Assembly (NCBI GenBank): GCA_029298735.1
Contig: JANSLP010000032.1
Location: forward strand, 1-64,000
Direction: 5' to 3'
DNA: 64,000 nucleotides
Source: Ophiostoma sp. CBS 140.51
Taxonomy: Eukaryota > Ascomycota > Sordariomycetes > Ophiostomatales > Ophiostomataceae
The notes below the pieces were generated by a model that worked only from the letters and a program-made list of their open reading frames with translations, was not told where the DNA came from and did no database searches. Positions within the stretch are counted from its first letter, which is position 1. Each line of letters starts with the position of its first letter. The position numbers and the translations under genes were made by a program. This document shows, one piece after another, positions 54,895-64,000 of this stretch.

Positions 54895-57358
54895 TCACTG
54901 CCCCTGGTGGTCGGGATGGCCATTGTTGAGGTAGTTGAAGCTACCGTGGAGGCCCTGTAGTAGTGATGTGTTAGTCATGCCACTGTTTATAACTAAGAGT
55001 GAGTGCAAACAACTTACATGGCCAGTGAACTGGCTGTTGTCGGTCTGGCCGGAGTTGTTGATGGCCCGGCTGAAGAAGCCATCAACACCTCCGAACATCA
55101 CGCCTGGCGGCGTGTAGGCACTAGCCATAGTGGCCATGGGAGCCACTTGAGACGCGTTGAACGACCGCATGAGGGTGCAGTCGCCTTGCGAGGTGCCTGG
55201 CTGGTACACGCTGCTCGAACCAATAGTTCCTGTGGCCTGGGCGGGGAAGGCTTGGGGCGACGAAGTCGAGGAAGTAGCACCGTCGACGTTGTGCGTGTGT
55301 GAGAAGTTGTGCAGAGAGCCCGGGTGGATCTATAATGCGAATAAAAGGCAAAGGTTAGTTACTAATAATATGACAAGGTGGAGTGGGGTGAAAAAAGGAG
55401 AGGGAGCTCACGGTCATGCCATCGTTGGGGACTTGCGCGCCATAATGGCCGAAGTAGGGATGAACCATATGATCAATGGACATCTGGCCAGACTGCTGAG
55501 TCTCCGCCAAGTCAAGAGCGCCCGTGTCATTCTCGTCAACCTCAGCGCCGCTGGCGAGCATCTCGACGAAAGAGGTGGGCTCATCGTCGCCGTCGCCGTC
55601 GTCGCCAGAGTTGGCGTCCTCGTCGTCGCTGGGCACCTGGACCTCATCGGCAGCGTCAGAGACGCTGCCACTGAAGAGCCCAAGGGCATCTGGGATGGGC
55701 GACTGCTGGCTGTGGGGGCTGGCAGCAGCGACTGGGTCCACCTCATACTCGCCATCGGCCTCGTCATCCTCCTGGGCTGGGGCCGAAGATGGCTCGCCAG
55801 CCTGGTTGTCATTGGAGACGTCAGCGGTGCCGGCCTCTTGAACCTCGAGGACCTCGCTGGGCTCGTCGTCATCGTCATCCTCGGGGTCGACCTCGTGGTA
55901 AGTCTTGACCCGCTTGGCAGCACGTGAGGGACGGGGACGAGCAGAGGAAGACTTTGCGGACGGATCAAAGTCGTCGTCGCTGTCGGGGGAAGGTACAGCT
56001 CGCTTGGCCGAAGTCTTTTTAGGGGCAGACTTGGCGGAAGGCTTGGTAGCAGGCTGGCCGGCGGAGTTATCGGACGTGGTGGCGAAGGCAGTGGCGGACG
56101 AGGTATCCTTGGCCGTGATCTTCTTGCGGGGGAAAGCACCGACCTTCACCTTAGACTTCGGAACCTTGCGGTTGTTCTGTCTGAGAATCTTGTTGTTCTC
56201 GTCCACGATAATGCCGTACTCGAGGGCAGTGTCACCGTCAAAGGGGAGGCAGTGTACGTCACCAAGGTTCAGCGGGCTGTGCTCGAACTTCTCCTTAAAG
56301 GTGATTGCGCGCTTGGCGGCAAACAGGGGCTCGTCGGGGCTCCAGCGCACATTGACTGGCATGCGGACAAAGCCGCGCAGGACGTACAGCGAGGGATCTT
56401 GGCTGTTCGAACTGCCCTTGGGAAGATCGGGGGGCACCATGTGCCCGTTCACAAAGACCACGTTGCGGAGACGGCCGAGATGTTGCAGGATGGCGCTGCC
56501 AGAAGAACCAGGATGCAGACGGTGAGCAATCGCGTCCCACGGGATCTCGACGTTGTAGCGAGCACACTCATAGTAGATGGTGAGGAGGAGCTTGGCATCC
56601 ATGTAGGGCCCTAATCACGTTTGTTAGTACGTAATGCTGGAAGTGATGGTCCAATTATTCATCATTTGTTCCAAAAAGAAAGAGAGAGAGAGAGGAGAAG
56701 AAAAGGAGAAACAGACAGAGAAGGAGAAACAGACAGAGAAGGAGAAAGAAAAAAGAAGAAGAAAGAGTGAAAGAGTGAAAAAATAGAAGAAAAGGAAACA
56801 GTCGAAAAGTAGCATTGCCACAAGGTTGGTGCGTCGATAAGGGGATCCAAAAATATCGCGAAGAAGATATGAGAAAGAAAAACGTCCAAAAAAGTAGTTT
56901 AGTATTTGTTTGTTCCAAAATTTCTTACGGTTCCAGATGATCAGGTCGCGACCCATCTGGCGCCCATTGCGGCGGCGTTGCTCAGCATTGGGCGGGATGT
57001 GAGAAGTATCCTCGTCGTCATACTTGTCCTCGAATCCGTAGTACTCCTCACCGAGGATGCGGGAGAGGATCCGTTCCACATCCTTCTTGGAGTAGATGGG
57101 AATGTCGTCAAGGTCAGGGCCGCTGTTGCTGCCCGGGCTGACCTTGGCGACGAGCTCCTCGACATCGTCGTCCTCGTCATCAATGTCAATGACAGAGTTG
57201 GCGCGGTCCGACTTGCCATCGTCAGACTTGACGGAGCCGGCAATGCTGGCCTTGGCCTTGGCCTTGCCCTTGTTGGCGGGAGCCTTCTTGGCAGACAGCT
57301 TGGGGGTGGAGAGGGCCTTGCCGCCCTTGCCACGCTTGGTAATCGAACGCTTAGGCAT
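54895..57358 (-). CDS. Conserved-looking nuclear protein of unknown function
   Basis: Exons 56929-57358, 55412-56610, 55018-55329 and 54895-54954 give an in-frame 666-aa protein. I do not recognise the family. The N-terminus is Lys/Ala/Ser-rich with likely nuclear-localisation signals (MPKRSITKRGKGGK). An acidic stretch and a short ordered block (YSKKDVERILSRILGEEYYG) follow. The first intron (318 nt) interrupts the best-ordered region: LIIWNR joined to PYMDAKLLLTIYYECARY, then IPWDAIAHRLHPGSSGSAILQ and HLGRLRN. This looks like a small helical, possibly DNA- or chromatin-related fold. A second ordered block is VRGFVRMPVNVRW-like (LRGFVRMPVNVRWSPDEP). The remainder is acidic, Ser-rich and disordered. 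A strong GTAAGT near 57478 suggests a 5' UTR intron. The exon model is solid; function is unknown. Confidence 0.82.
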
Positions 57359-58116
57359 CGTCGGAGGAGGGGGGAGTCCTAGAGAAGTCACTGTATCACG
57401 GTTAGCATGTGTTTTGACAAGGTGTGCTCCAATGAAGACGGTTGAGTGGGGCTAGAGGAGTCAGTGGATATGACTTACCTGTGACGAGCTGTGCGTTAAG
57501 TAAAGAGGAGATTGAGGGAGAGTAGTCGCTTCTGTCGTCGAGAGCGAGGGTTTCGGCAGTGCGAAAGACGGTGGAAGTGAAGAGAAAATGAGAGGTTGAG
57601 GGAAAAGACACCGCCGGTCGAAGCAAGGAAGATGGTTAAAGATGATGGCTGACACGAAGAACAGAAAGAATATTGGCTCAAAGCTAAATAAATGATGCTG
57701 AAAGGCAAAGGCAATCTGAGAAGCAAGCGAAAGGCTCGAAGAAGCGACTGATAAAAAGGGGTAAAAATGGGAGAAAAAAGAGAGGGGGAGAAGCGTGGAA
57801 AAAACAGCGTCAAGCAACGACAAGGGGGCAAAGACGAATGAGAGCAGCGTCGAAGAGGTGAGGTCAAAGCAAGGAAAGTCAAAGAAGGCAGCCTTGAGGT
57901 AAGAATGTTGCTTGAGAAAAAGAAACCACCGAAGAAGAAAAGAAAAGAAAAAAGCAAAGAAAAAAGCACCAGGCAAGAAGCTTAGACAAACAGCTCAAGC
58001 GAGAGGCTTTGGGAAGAGGCAAAAAGCAAGAAGCGACAAGCAATGAGCGTCTAGAAAAGAGCTTCAAGCAAGAAGCGTCAGGCAAGGGGCGTCAGACAGA
58101 AAGTGTCCAGCGAAGA

Positions 58117-58144
58117 GCGTCGAGCGTCGAGCGTCGAGCGTCGA
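58117..58144. repeat. Tandem heptamer repeat (GCGTCGA x4)
   Basis: Four exact copies of GCGTCGA lie in a row, in the purine-rich leader of the unknown nuclear gene. Confidence 0.95.
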
Positions 58145-61100
58145 GCAAGAGCTTCGAACAACCAGTGACGAAGCAACAATGGTGAAAGAAAGAAACGAAG
58201 AAAAAAAGCAGTGTCGAAGAGAAAGAATGGTGACGGTAAAAGACACTGCTAGTGAAAGAAAGTAAAAAGTGAAAGGGTGGTAAAAGTAAGAAAGCCGAGA
58301 GAAGCGAAAAGAGGGTGAAGAGAAAGAAAGGAAGAAGAGAGAGGAGAGAAAAAAAAAGTCTGAGGAGCAGGGGCGGGGGGACGAGATCTATGTTTACTCG
58401 GGGAAGTGAGCGAGAGCCAGAGGTGCATCTGAGGGGAGCCCGAAAAATATCTGGGAAGGAGGAGAGGAGCAAGAAAAAAAAGTGGGAGCTCAATGGGTGG
58501 GTGGAGACTGTCGAGGAGGAGCAAAAAGGTTGAGAAGGGCAAGAGCTTCGAAACCCAGAATGCAAACGAAGGAGAGGGGAGCTAAGAGAAGCGAGGGAAA
58601 CAGCGAGGAGCAGGTGGGAGGCAGGTGGGAGGCAGGTGGGAGAAATGTGGGCGATGCACTCGAGTTTTTGTGGGCATTGGGGCATCCCCAAAGGTGACGA
58701 GAAGGTGATGTAACAGTCAGAGGGCGAGAACAGCAGGAAAACTTGCTCTGGACAGAGCTCCTGGGGAAGCAGGACAGCTCGAGCAAGAAAGACGGCAGGG
58801 CAGACCCGCTTTCGCGTCATGAGGCCTACGAGAGCTCAAAAAAATACCAAGAAAAGCTAAGCGAGCGAGCGGAGAACAAAAAGCGAACCATCTTTTGAGC
58901 TTTGACCAGGACGATGATGAAGACTGGCGACGATCCCATCCTTTTCAGTCCAGAGAGAAACGAGGAAGCAGACGTAAGATGGTCATAAGACCATTTGATG
59001 TCTACTCGAGGTACGTATTCTTTTTTGGCTCTCCCTAGGTACCTGGTTCCTGGATCGAGGAGGAGGAGCTCGAGGACGAACTGGAGGGAGAAAGCGGGTG
59101 CAGACTGGGGGGCAGGCAGAGCTACAAACGTGGACGAGCCGTGCGTGGAGTGCAAACGCAGAGGCGTGTTTTGTTTTGGAAAGCTAGGGGCGTGTACGTC
59201 GCTAGAAAGAGCCAGTTTGTGCTTGGTGCATCTGTGCCTGCCAAGAGCTCGCACCAGTAATGCTTCTACGGCGCCTTCTGGAGCTTCAAAAGTGTAATGC
59301 AACGGTGATACGCAGAAGCTAATCCAGAGCCGGGGGTAGAAGGTAAGACCTGGTTCCTAGTTCCTGGATCGCTGCAGAGTGCCTGGGCGAACTGGGGGAG
59401 CCAACTGGAAGAACTATCTAGTAGGGAGGAAATCTGGGAATGGAACAAAGCCAGAGAGCTGAGAAGCTTGGGAGCTTGGGTGGAGCCCACAAGCCCTGGT
59501 TCGAGATCTCGGAGGATTTTCAGATCTGGGGGCGCGGTACCATTGTAAAAACTGCCGATGCAGGCGAGTGGAGCCCACTGCAGAGCCTCAAAAAACCACA
59601 GACGTCTGTGCGTCTCACACCACCAAAATGCTGGGGAAAGGTGAGCAAAAGTGTCAAAAATGGCTGCACGGCTTGCTGCATTTTGTTTTGACTGCTGCAG
59701 GGATGTTTGTCGGGACACATTGATCAATAGACGGAGAACAATGAGACTGTTCACAAAAGATTCAATTGTCAATGTGCTTGTTGTTCATGTCAGATAAGAG
59801 GAATGCACAGAAAGGACAAACAATAAAGGACGTCAATGGGAGGCAGATAAGAAGGAAAAGAAAGGGTCCACGATGCTGTTTCAGTTGGTGATGATAGGTC
59901 TGAATCCCAAAGAGCGGTCAGCAAGAAAGATACAAAGGTACCTGCCAGAAAGGGAAGGGAAACAAGAGGGGAGAGCAAAGAGGCAGAGAAAGGGAACCGT
60001 AAAAAGGTGGGCGTCGAGCAGTTTGGGGATCGAGATCTCGGCCAAAAGTCAAAATTGCGGGTGGCTGGGAGGGCACAGTGAATGAGCCTGCAAAATGTGC
60101 TGGAGTGCAGAGCGACGCGCCTTCCCATATTTGTGCGTTTGCAGGTTTGGTTGGCCTTGTCACATTCACTGAATTTTTGTCAGCCTTTTATTTCTCCACG
60201 GCGATGGGCTTATCGATTGCGAGGCTGGGGCCAGAATGCACAGTTGACTGTTTACTGGGACGCGTTGCTGTGTTCAGTGGGCTGAATCAAAACAGTGAGG
60301 GAAGGAGCGTCCCTAAAGGCTCTCTGGTGATGCACGCAAAAAAAAAAAACGCCTTACGCACTAGTAAAAAGGGAAGGAGCTACTCTCGCGCCAGCGCTGC
60401 AGAAATCGTTGTGCAAAAGTCATTTCTTTGCTTTGCAATGTTCTCCCTGCTTAATGCACCTTGTTCGAATTGCAATTGCAAGATTCGCGTGAATTGGCAG
60501 TTGGCTTTTCCTTCTCTGTCCTCTGTCGTGTCGTCGAGAGTTGCGCTTTTGACAGCAGCCGCATTGGTGCTGGCGCACCTTCCCTGGAAAACACCCTATG
60601 CGGCTTTGCCCGCCCGTCAGCCAATCAGGGTTGCCGCGTCATAATTTTGTAAGCCTGTCGGTCGCTCTTTCCTTCACTACAAAATTTACCATACTACGAC
60701 TGTCGCGCCTGCTTCACAAAATTTTCAATGTATGCCGCCTGTGACAGTCGCTACCAGGCCCCAAACTGTGGCCAGAACGGCATCCCAAAGGGGAAAGCCA
60801 TCACCTACGTTACAATTGGCTGGCCCTATCATGGCGCATCAAAAACAGCCCCCGCATCACTTACATCTTACAGCTCTACAATTCAATTGCTGTTTGCACT
60901 CAGGTTTTGCTTCAAATTATCGTGAGATTTCTATGGAATGGAAAGAAAATATAGTAACTCATCGGATGGTGTATTCTAACAACTTAGTTGCACACTTTAT
61001 CCCTCGTGGTGCCCACCAATTGCATGCATGTAAGCCGTCGAAATGCCCCACTTTTTGTACCATCTGCCCCTTTTTCTGAATTCGCAAAGTAAACATTATC

Positions 61101-61461
61101 GTGGCTCGGCACCCCAACGGTTTTTGGGCCTATCACGTGAACGACCCCGCTGGCCACGAGCAACTCAGCAAAATTGAGCAAGTTCTCACTTTGAGATCAG
61201 ATGCTGCGGTTGACGATGAAAACGGAAAGAGCGAGTTGCGACAAAAAAAAATAGGAAAAAAAAATGAACCGGAAGGGCGAACACGTGGCAAGGGCCGACA
61301 ATGAGTCTGGTGAGGCAGCAGCTGGGTTAGCGACATCGTGAACTGGCACTGGAGTACATGTGAAGAAAATGAGACAGCAGTGACGATGTGGAAAGGAAAT
61401 CAAGAAAAGTCATGTCGAAAAAATGGTAAGCGTAAACCATCGAGTCGTGAAAAAATCAGAT

Positions 61462-61503
61462 GCGTCGTGCGTCGTGCGTCGTGCGTCGTTCGTCGTTCAT
61501 CGT
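61462..61503. repeat. Tandem heptamer repeat (GCGTCGT, decaying)
   Basis: Four exact GCGTCGT copies are followed by TCGTCGT and TCATCGT, so the array decays to the right. It is non-coding and lies just beyond the 3' end of the minus-strand ORF at 61598. Confidence 0.95.
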
Positions 61504-61597
61504 GTGAAGTGCAAATATGAAAGAAAAATAAATGAATAATAAATGCAGGAAGGAATGAAGGTCGAGGAAGGATAGGTGAGAGCATAGCCATCACTCA

Positions 61598-62071
61598 TCA
61601 GATTCCCTCATCCTCTTCGCCTCCCTCATTCTTGACAGCCACCAGGGCTTCCTCCGCATCCTCCTTAGCCTCGGTCTCAGCTTCGAGCTTGATGGCAGCG
61701 GCGGCCTGCTGGGCCTTGGAACGCTTGGGCACAGGCTGGCGAGTCGGAGTGCTGTTCACGGCGGCAAAGCGGCTACCGGCGTAGTCGCCAACAGCCTCGC
61801 TGGCAGTATTGAGACCAGAATCCGGCGAGGTGCTTGAACCATTGTCAGAAGAAGCGCGCTTGTGACAAAGGGGGAAGGAGCTCGTTGGTAAACAGAGCGT
61901 CAAGGGAAGGAGCGAATGTGCTGCTGCCTGCACTGCACGAGGGGCCCGCGACTGCCAAAATTGGCGACAAGCCAAATATGCATAGTGAATATCCGTAGCA
62001 ATCAGGTCATAGTAGGGGAATGTTGATTTTGAATTCTGCTGCTTTAGAAAGAGAGGAAAAAGGTCTATCAT
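61598..62071 (-). CDS. Hypothetical protein, probably the C-terminal exon of an unresolved gene
   Basis: The frame is open for 157 codons, but only the last 85 or so (from KRASSDNGSSTSPDSG) have the codon bias of real genes. A run ending TTGTCACAAG just before that point, with an upstream CTGTTTACCAACG, looks like an intron end, so this is probably a last exon. The tail is Ala/Glu/Lys-rich (KAQQAAAAIKLEAETEAKED) and ends GGEEDEGI. I could not place the upstream exons with confidence. No family was recognised. Confidence 0.4.
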   Translation of the reverse strand: MIDLFPLFLKQQNSKSTFPYYDLIATDIHYAYLACRQFWQSRAPRAVQAAAHSLLPLTLCLPTSSFPLCHKRASSDNGSSTSPDSGLNTASEAVGDYAGSRFAAVNSTPTRQPVPKRSKAQQAAAAIKLEAETEAKEDAEEALVAVKNEGGEEDEGI

Positions 62072-62072
62072 G

Positions 62073-62569
62073 TTTATCTGTGATTTTCTTCACATTCGAC
62101 AACGGCCAAATACAAGCGAAACCCGACACGAAACAGCCCCGTCCCAATATACGAGAACAAAGAAAACCGACCAGGAAATTCCAAAGCCACTGCCAGATAT
62201 CCTCCCTCCCATATTACCAAGTTTGACTCGGTTGCCTTCCTTGATTTGTTGGTAGGAGGACACTGCGTCTATCACCGTTGATCACCGTTGATTTTTGTTT
62301 GATTCCTCGGTGACCTCTCTTGATACCCTCCCCCCCATTTTTGATTGGCCGAAACAACACTGACAGTTTGGATCCCAACAGACTCTCCCTCCCATTATTT
62401 TTTCGTGCCTCGTCGTTTCCACACACCATACCGATCCCAACGGTGCATTCAAGAGGTCTATCCAGCAGATTCAGCGGTTCCCACACCCTCCTCACAAAGG
62501 CCATCCGATCAAATGCCGGGGAAAGGCCAGAAGCTAGCGTGAGTGCGGGCAAGATTGCAATTAGACTCA
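62073..62569. other. Spacer between the last two minus-strand frames
   Basis: About 500 bp without coding bias. It contains a plus-strand ATG followed after nine codons by a good donor (GCGTGAGT, near 62541), but no second exon could be matched. It may hold the 5' side of the hypothetical gene at 61598 and the 3' UTR of the gene to the right. Confidence 0.4.
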
Positions 62570-63853
62570 TCAAGATCCATCACCATTCTCCGTGCCCCAT
62601 CGCAAAGAGGCCAAATCCATCACATACTTCTTTCTCAAGGTCACTGCTTCCAGCCTTGCGTAGGAGTAGCCAGCTGCAAACCCATCCATGAACACCTCAT
62701 TTGCCCTCGTCTTCGTAGACTTTGGAGCCTTTGGAGCCTTTGAAGCCTTTGGAGCCTTTGGGGCCTTCGAAGCCTTCGGAGCCTTCGGAGCACCAGGCTC
62801 ATTCTTGCGGACGTGGGCACAGAGACTGCTTTCTCGATTGCAGCACCGGTCACAGCCGCAAGACTGGTCGTGCACCAGATTGTGCAGCATCTAGGACGAA
62901 TCTGCTTTCGCCACTTCAGCTGCTTTCGCTGCTTGTCCGAAATGACTGCAATGCTGAATGTCGTCATTTAGACATACTGGGGGCCATGCCGGTGACTTGA
63001 TGTCGATGGCTGATTCCTCACTGGACGGAACAGACTATGTCCAGTCCGTCTGTGTCCGGTACGTCTCTGCAAGAGGTAAATCGTCTGCCAGCTTTCGGAG
63101 ATCGACTTCTACCTCCGTATCGTCGTCACCTTGAATTGAACACTCGACTTCGTCGGCCCAGCTACCCATTCCGCCCCCACGAGTTATGACGTCGGCGAAG
63201 GAGTCTCCCTGGAATTGGTTCTTGGGCCTCGGGGCACGCGGCCGAAACGTGGAGAAATTCTCCAGAGGAGGGAACTCTTCCTCGCGGACATCGAGCTGTG
63301 TGGAGCTTCCATCCGCAATCGGGGGAGAGACCGGTCTCTTTTTCCATTTTGGGGAACTGGCTCTCGAGGCATGGGTCGGGCGAGGGCGAGGCCTTGGTGG
63401 CGAGGTAGGCCGTCTAAATATTGTTTGATACTGATGGTCGTCGTAAACAAAATCGCTCTCACGGAGGTCAATTCTCCTGGCTGGTCTCTGGTGTGCAATC
63501 GCCCACTCCCTGTTGTTGTGCCCTCTGCTTCTGTATCTGGGCCGCTCCGGGAATCGATGGCGTAGGTAAGAGAGGTTTCTCACAGGAGACGGCGATCTCT
63601 CCGGGGATGTGGGGGGAGATAGAAAGGTGTACGCTTCCAGAGTCGGGGACGTGGCTCCCTTGGATATGGTATCGGAACTGGTATCAGAGATGGCATTGAG
63701 CTCTGCAACCATAGCTTGTGTCGAGGGACTTGTTGGAGTTCTCGGAACAGCGCTCTCGCGGTGCGCCTCCTGGGAACTGCTCGCCTAAGCAGTCCAGGGC
63801 CGTTCCCGCTCAGGACTCAGACTCAGCCGTCTGTACTTTGGTGTTGGAGACAT
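62570..63853 (-). CDS. Hypothetical gene interrupted by three in-frame TAG codons
   Basis: From an ATG in a strong context (ATCAAAATG, at 63853) one frame runs 428 codons to a tandem TGA-TGA (first TGA 62570-62572). It is broken only by TAG at codons 23 (63785-63787), 273 (63035-63037) and 321 (62891-62893). The segments are similar in style and all biased: an SP/RP-rich N-terminal part (SPPTSPERSPSPVR, SYLRHRFPERPRYRSRG), an ordered-looking block (DVREEEFPPLENFSTFRP), an acidic stretch, a Cys-rich motif (CGCDRCCNRESSLC), PKA repeats, and a C-terminal helix (NEVFMDGFAAGYSYARLEA). I recognise no family. If only ATG-to-TAG pieces are used, the largest is 225 aa (63035-63712, MVAELNAISD). An 87-nt in-frame intron could remove the third TAG. 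Alternatives are a decaying pseudogene or stop-correcting mRNA editing. Confidence 0.6.
62719..62793 (-). repeat. 9-nt coding repeat, Pro-Lys-Ala/Ser units
   Basis: The plus strand reads runs of GGAGCCTTT/GGAGCCTTC with few changes, which code repeated Ala-Pro-Lys or Ala-Ser-Lys on the minus strand. It lies inside the last segment of the three-TAG gene. Repeat length is probably variable between strains. Confidence 0.85.
63020..63045 (-). other. TAG at codon 273 in a hairpin loop
   Basis: On the minus strand ACTGGAC (forward 63039-63045) pairs perfectly with GTCCAGT (forward 63020-63026). The 12-nt loop ATAGTCTGTTCC holds the TAG at loop positions 2-4. Confidence 0.8.
63769..63798 (-). other. 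TAG at codon 23 in a hairpin loop
   Basis: On the minus strand ACTGCT (forward 63788-63793) pairs with AGCAGT (forward 63776-63781) around the 6-nt loop TAGGCG. CCTGG (63794-63798) pairs with CCAGG (63769-63773) beyond a 2-nt bulge. The stem totals 11 bp, and the TAG opens the loop. Confidence 0.8.
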
Positions 63854-64000
63854 TTTGATTCTTTCAAGATGGAGGAGCAAGGTTTGTTGTTGCGTCACAG
63901 AGGTCGTGGGTGTCTTCCCGGGTGTTGGGGCTGAAAAGGCCAAGTTGGAGATGAAATGCTAACGTATGTCTTTTTTGATAGGAAATATCGATTCCGTTAA
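63854..64000. promoter_or_regulatory. Upstream region of the three-TAG gene, to the window edge
   Basis: 147 bp upstream of the ATG at 63853, with an A-rich start context. No coding frame can be judged before the window ends. Confidence 0.35.

Larger units (their letters stand above)
57359..61597. other. 4.2-kb intergenic region with degenerate repeats
   Basis: The left part (57480-58640) is purine-rich on the plus strand, so a CT-rich leader for the minus-strand gene. It contains degenerate 'aagcaagaagcgtc' units at 57965-58100, four exact GCGTCGA heptamers at 58117-58144, and three CAGGTGGGAGG units at 58611-58641. Bases 59000-61400 show no coding bias. Six GCGTCGT-type heptamers lie at 61462-61503. 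No gene is supported. Confidence 0.55.

Noticed and set aside
58092..58820. 242-codon minus-strand frame
   Set aside because: Same CT-rich leader effect (Phe/Leu/Ser runs), with tandem repeats and no recognisable motif.
59470..59530. tRNA-like GGTTCGAGATC sequence
   Set aside because: No acceptor or anticodon stem can be built around it.
62513..62541. Plus-strand ATG with nine codons and a good donor (MPGKGQKLA)
   Set aside because: It looks like a small first exon, but no downstream plus-strand exon with coding bias was found. The region to the right is coding on the minus strand.
62570..63853. RIP (repeat-induced point mutation) as the cause of the three TAGs
   Set aside because: CAG-to-TAG is a RIP-type change and cannot be excluded. 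But the gene looks single-copy here and the surrounding DNA is not TpA-enriched, and RIP would also give TAA and many missense changes.

Overview
The window is nuclear DNA of a filamentous ascomycete. Genes carry short GT-AG introns (about 60-100 bp, with CTRAC-type branch points), coding exons are GC-rich with strong G/C third positions, spacers hold CT-rich leader tracts, and the products are typical ascomycete housekeeping proteins. Byr4, a filamentous-type complex I 75-78 kDa subunit, an Atg37/ACBD5-like protein and the KPWE-motif protein suggest Pezizomycotina, probably Sordariomycetes. I saw no tRNA, rRNA, CRISPR array or transposon.

Layout: a GH63 YMR196W-like glycosidase (-), a mitochondrial PP2C phosphatase (-), a KPWE-motif protein (+), the complex I 75-78 kDa subunit (-), an alanine-rich unknown (-), an acyl-CoA-binding membrane protein (-), RNase III (-) divergent from mitoribosomal mS33 (+), a Pumilio-repeat protein (+), SelO (-), an aldo-keto reductase (+) convergent with an XRCC4/Lif1-like NHEJ factor (-), the septation regulator Byr4 (+), Nop2 rRNA methyltransferase (-) divergent from a Get5-like ubiquitin-fold protein (+), cofilin (-), Hsp60 (-), an unknown nuclear protein (-), a short C-terminal ORF (-) and a long low-complexity gene (-) at the right end. 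These are independent housekeeping loci, not a cluster.

The most notable signal is in-frame UAG codons. The Pumilio gene has one TAG where I expect a conserved Trp, directly before an intact PUF domain. The gene at 62570-63853 is one 428-codon frame broken only by three TAGs and ended by tandem TGA-TGA. Three of these four TAGs lie in the loop of a clear potential RNA hairpin. This is the configuration known for A-to-I mRNA editing in the sexual stage of Fusarium and Neurospora, where UAG becomes UGG (Trp). I propose both as candidate stop-correction editing genes. Mutation, RIP-like CAG-to-TAG change and sequence error are the alternatives.

Splicing is also unusual. The GH63 gene appears to contain a 3-nt exon coding one Thr, cofilin begins with an exon that is only ATG followed by an 11-nt exon, and the complex I gene has 24-nt and 15-nt exons. 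A perfect 42-bp palindrome flanked by 11-bp direct repeats lies at 16465-16506.
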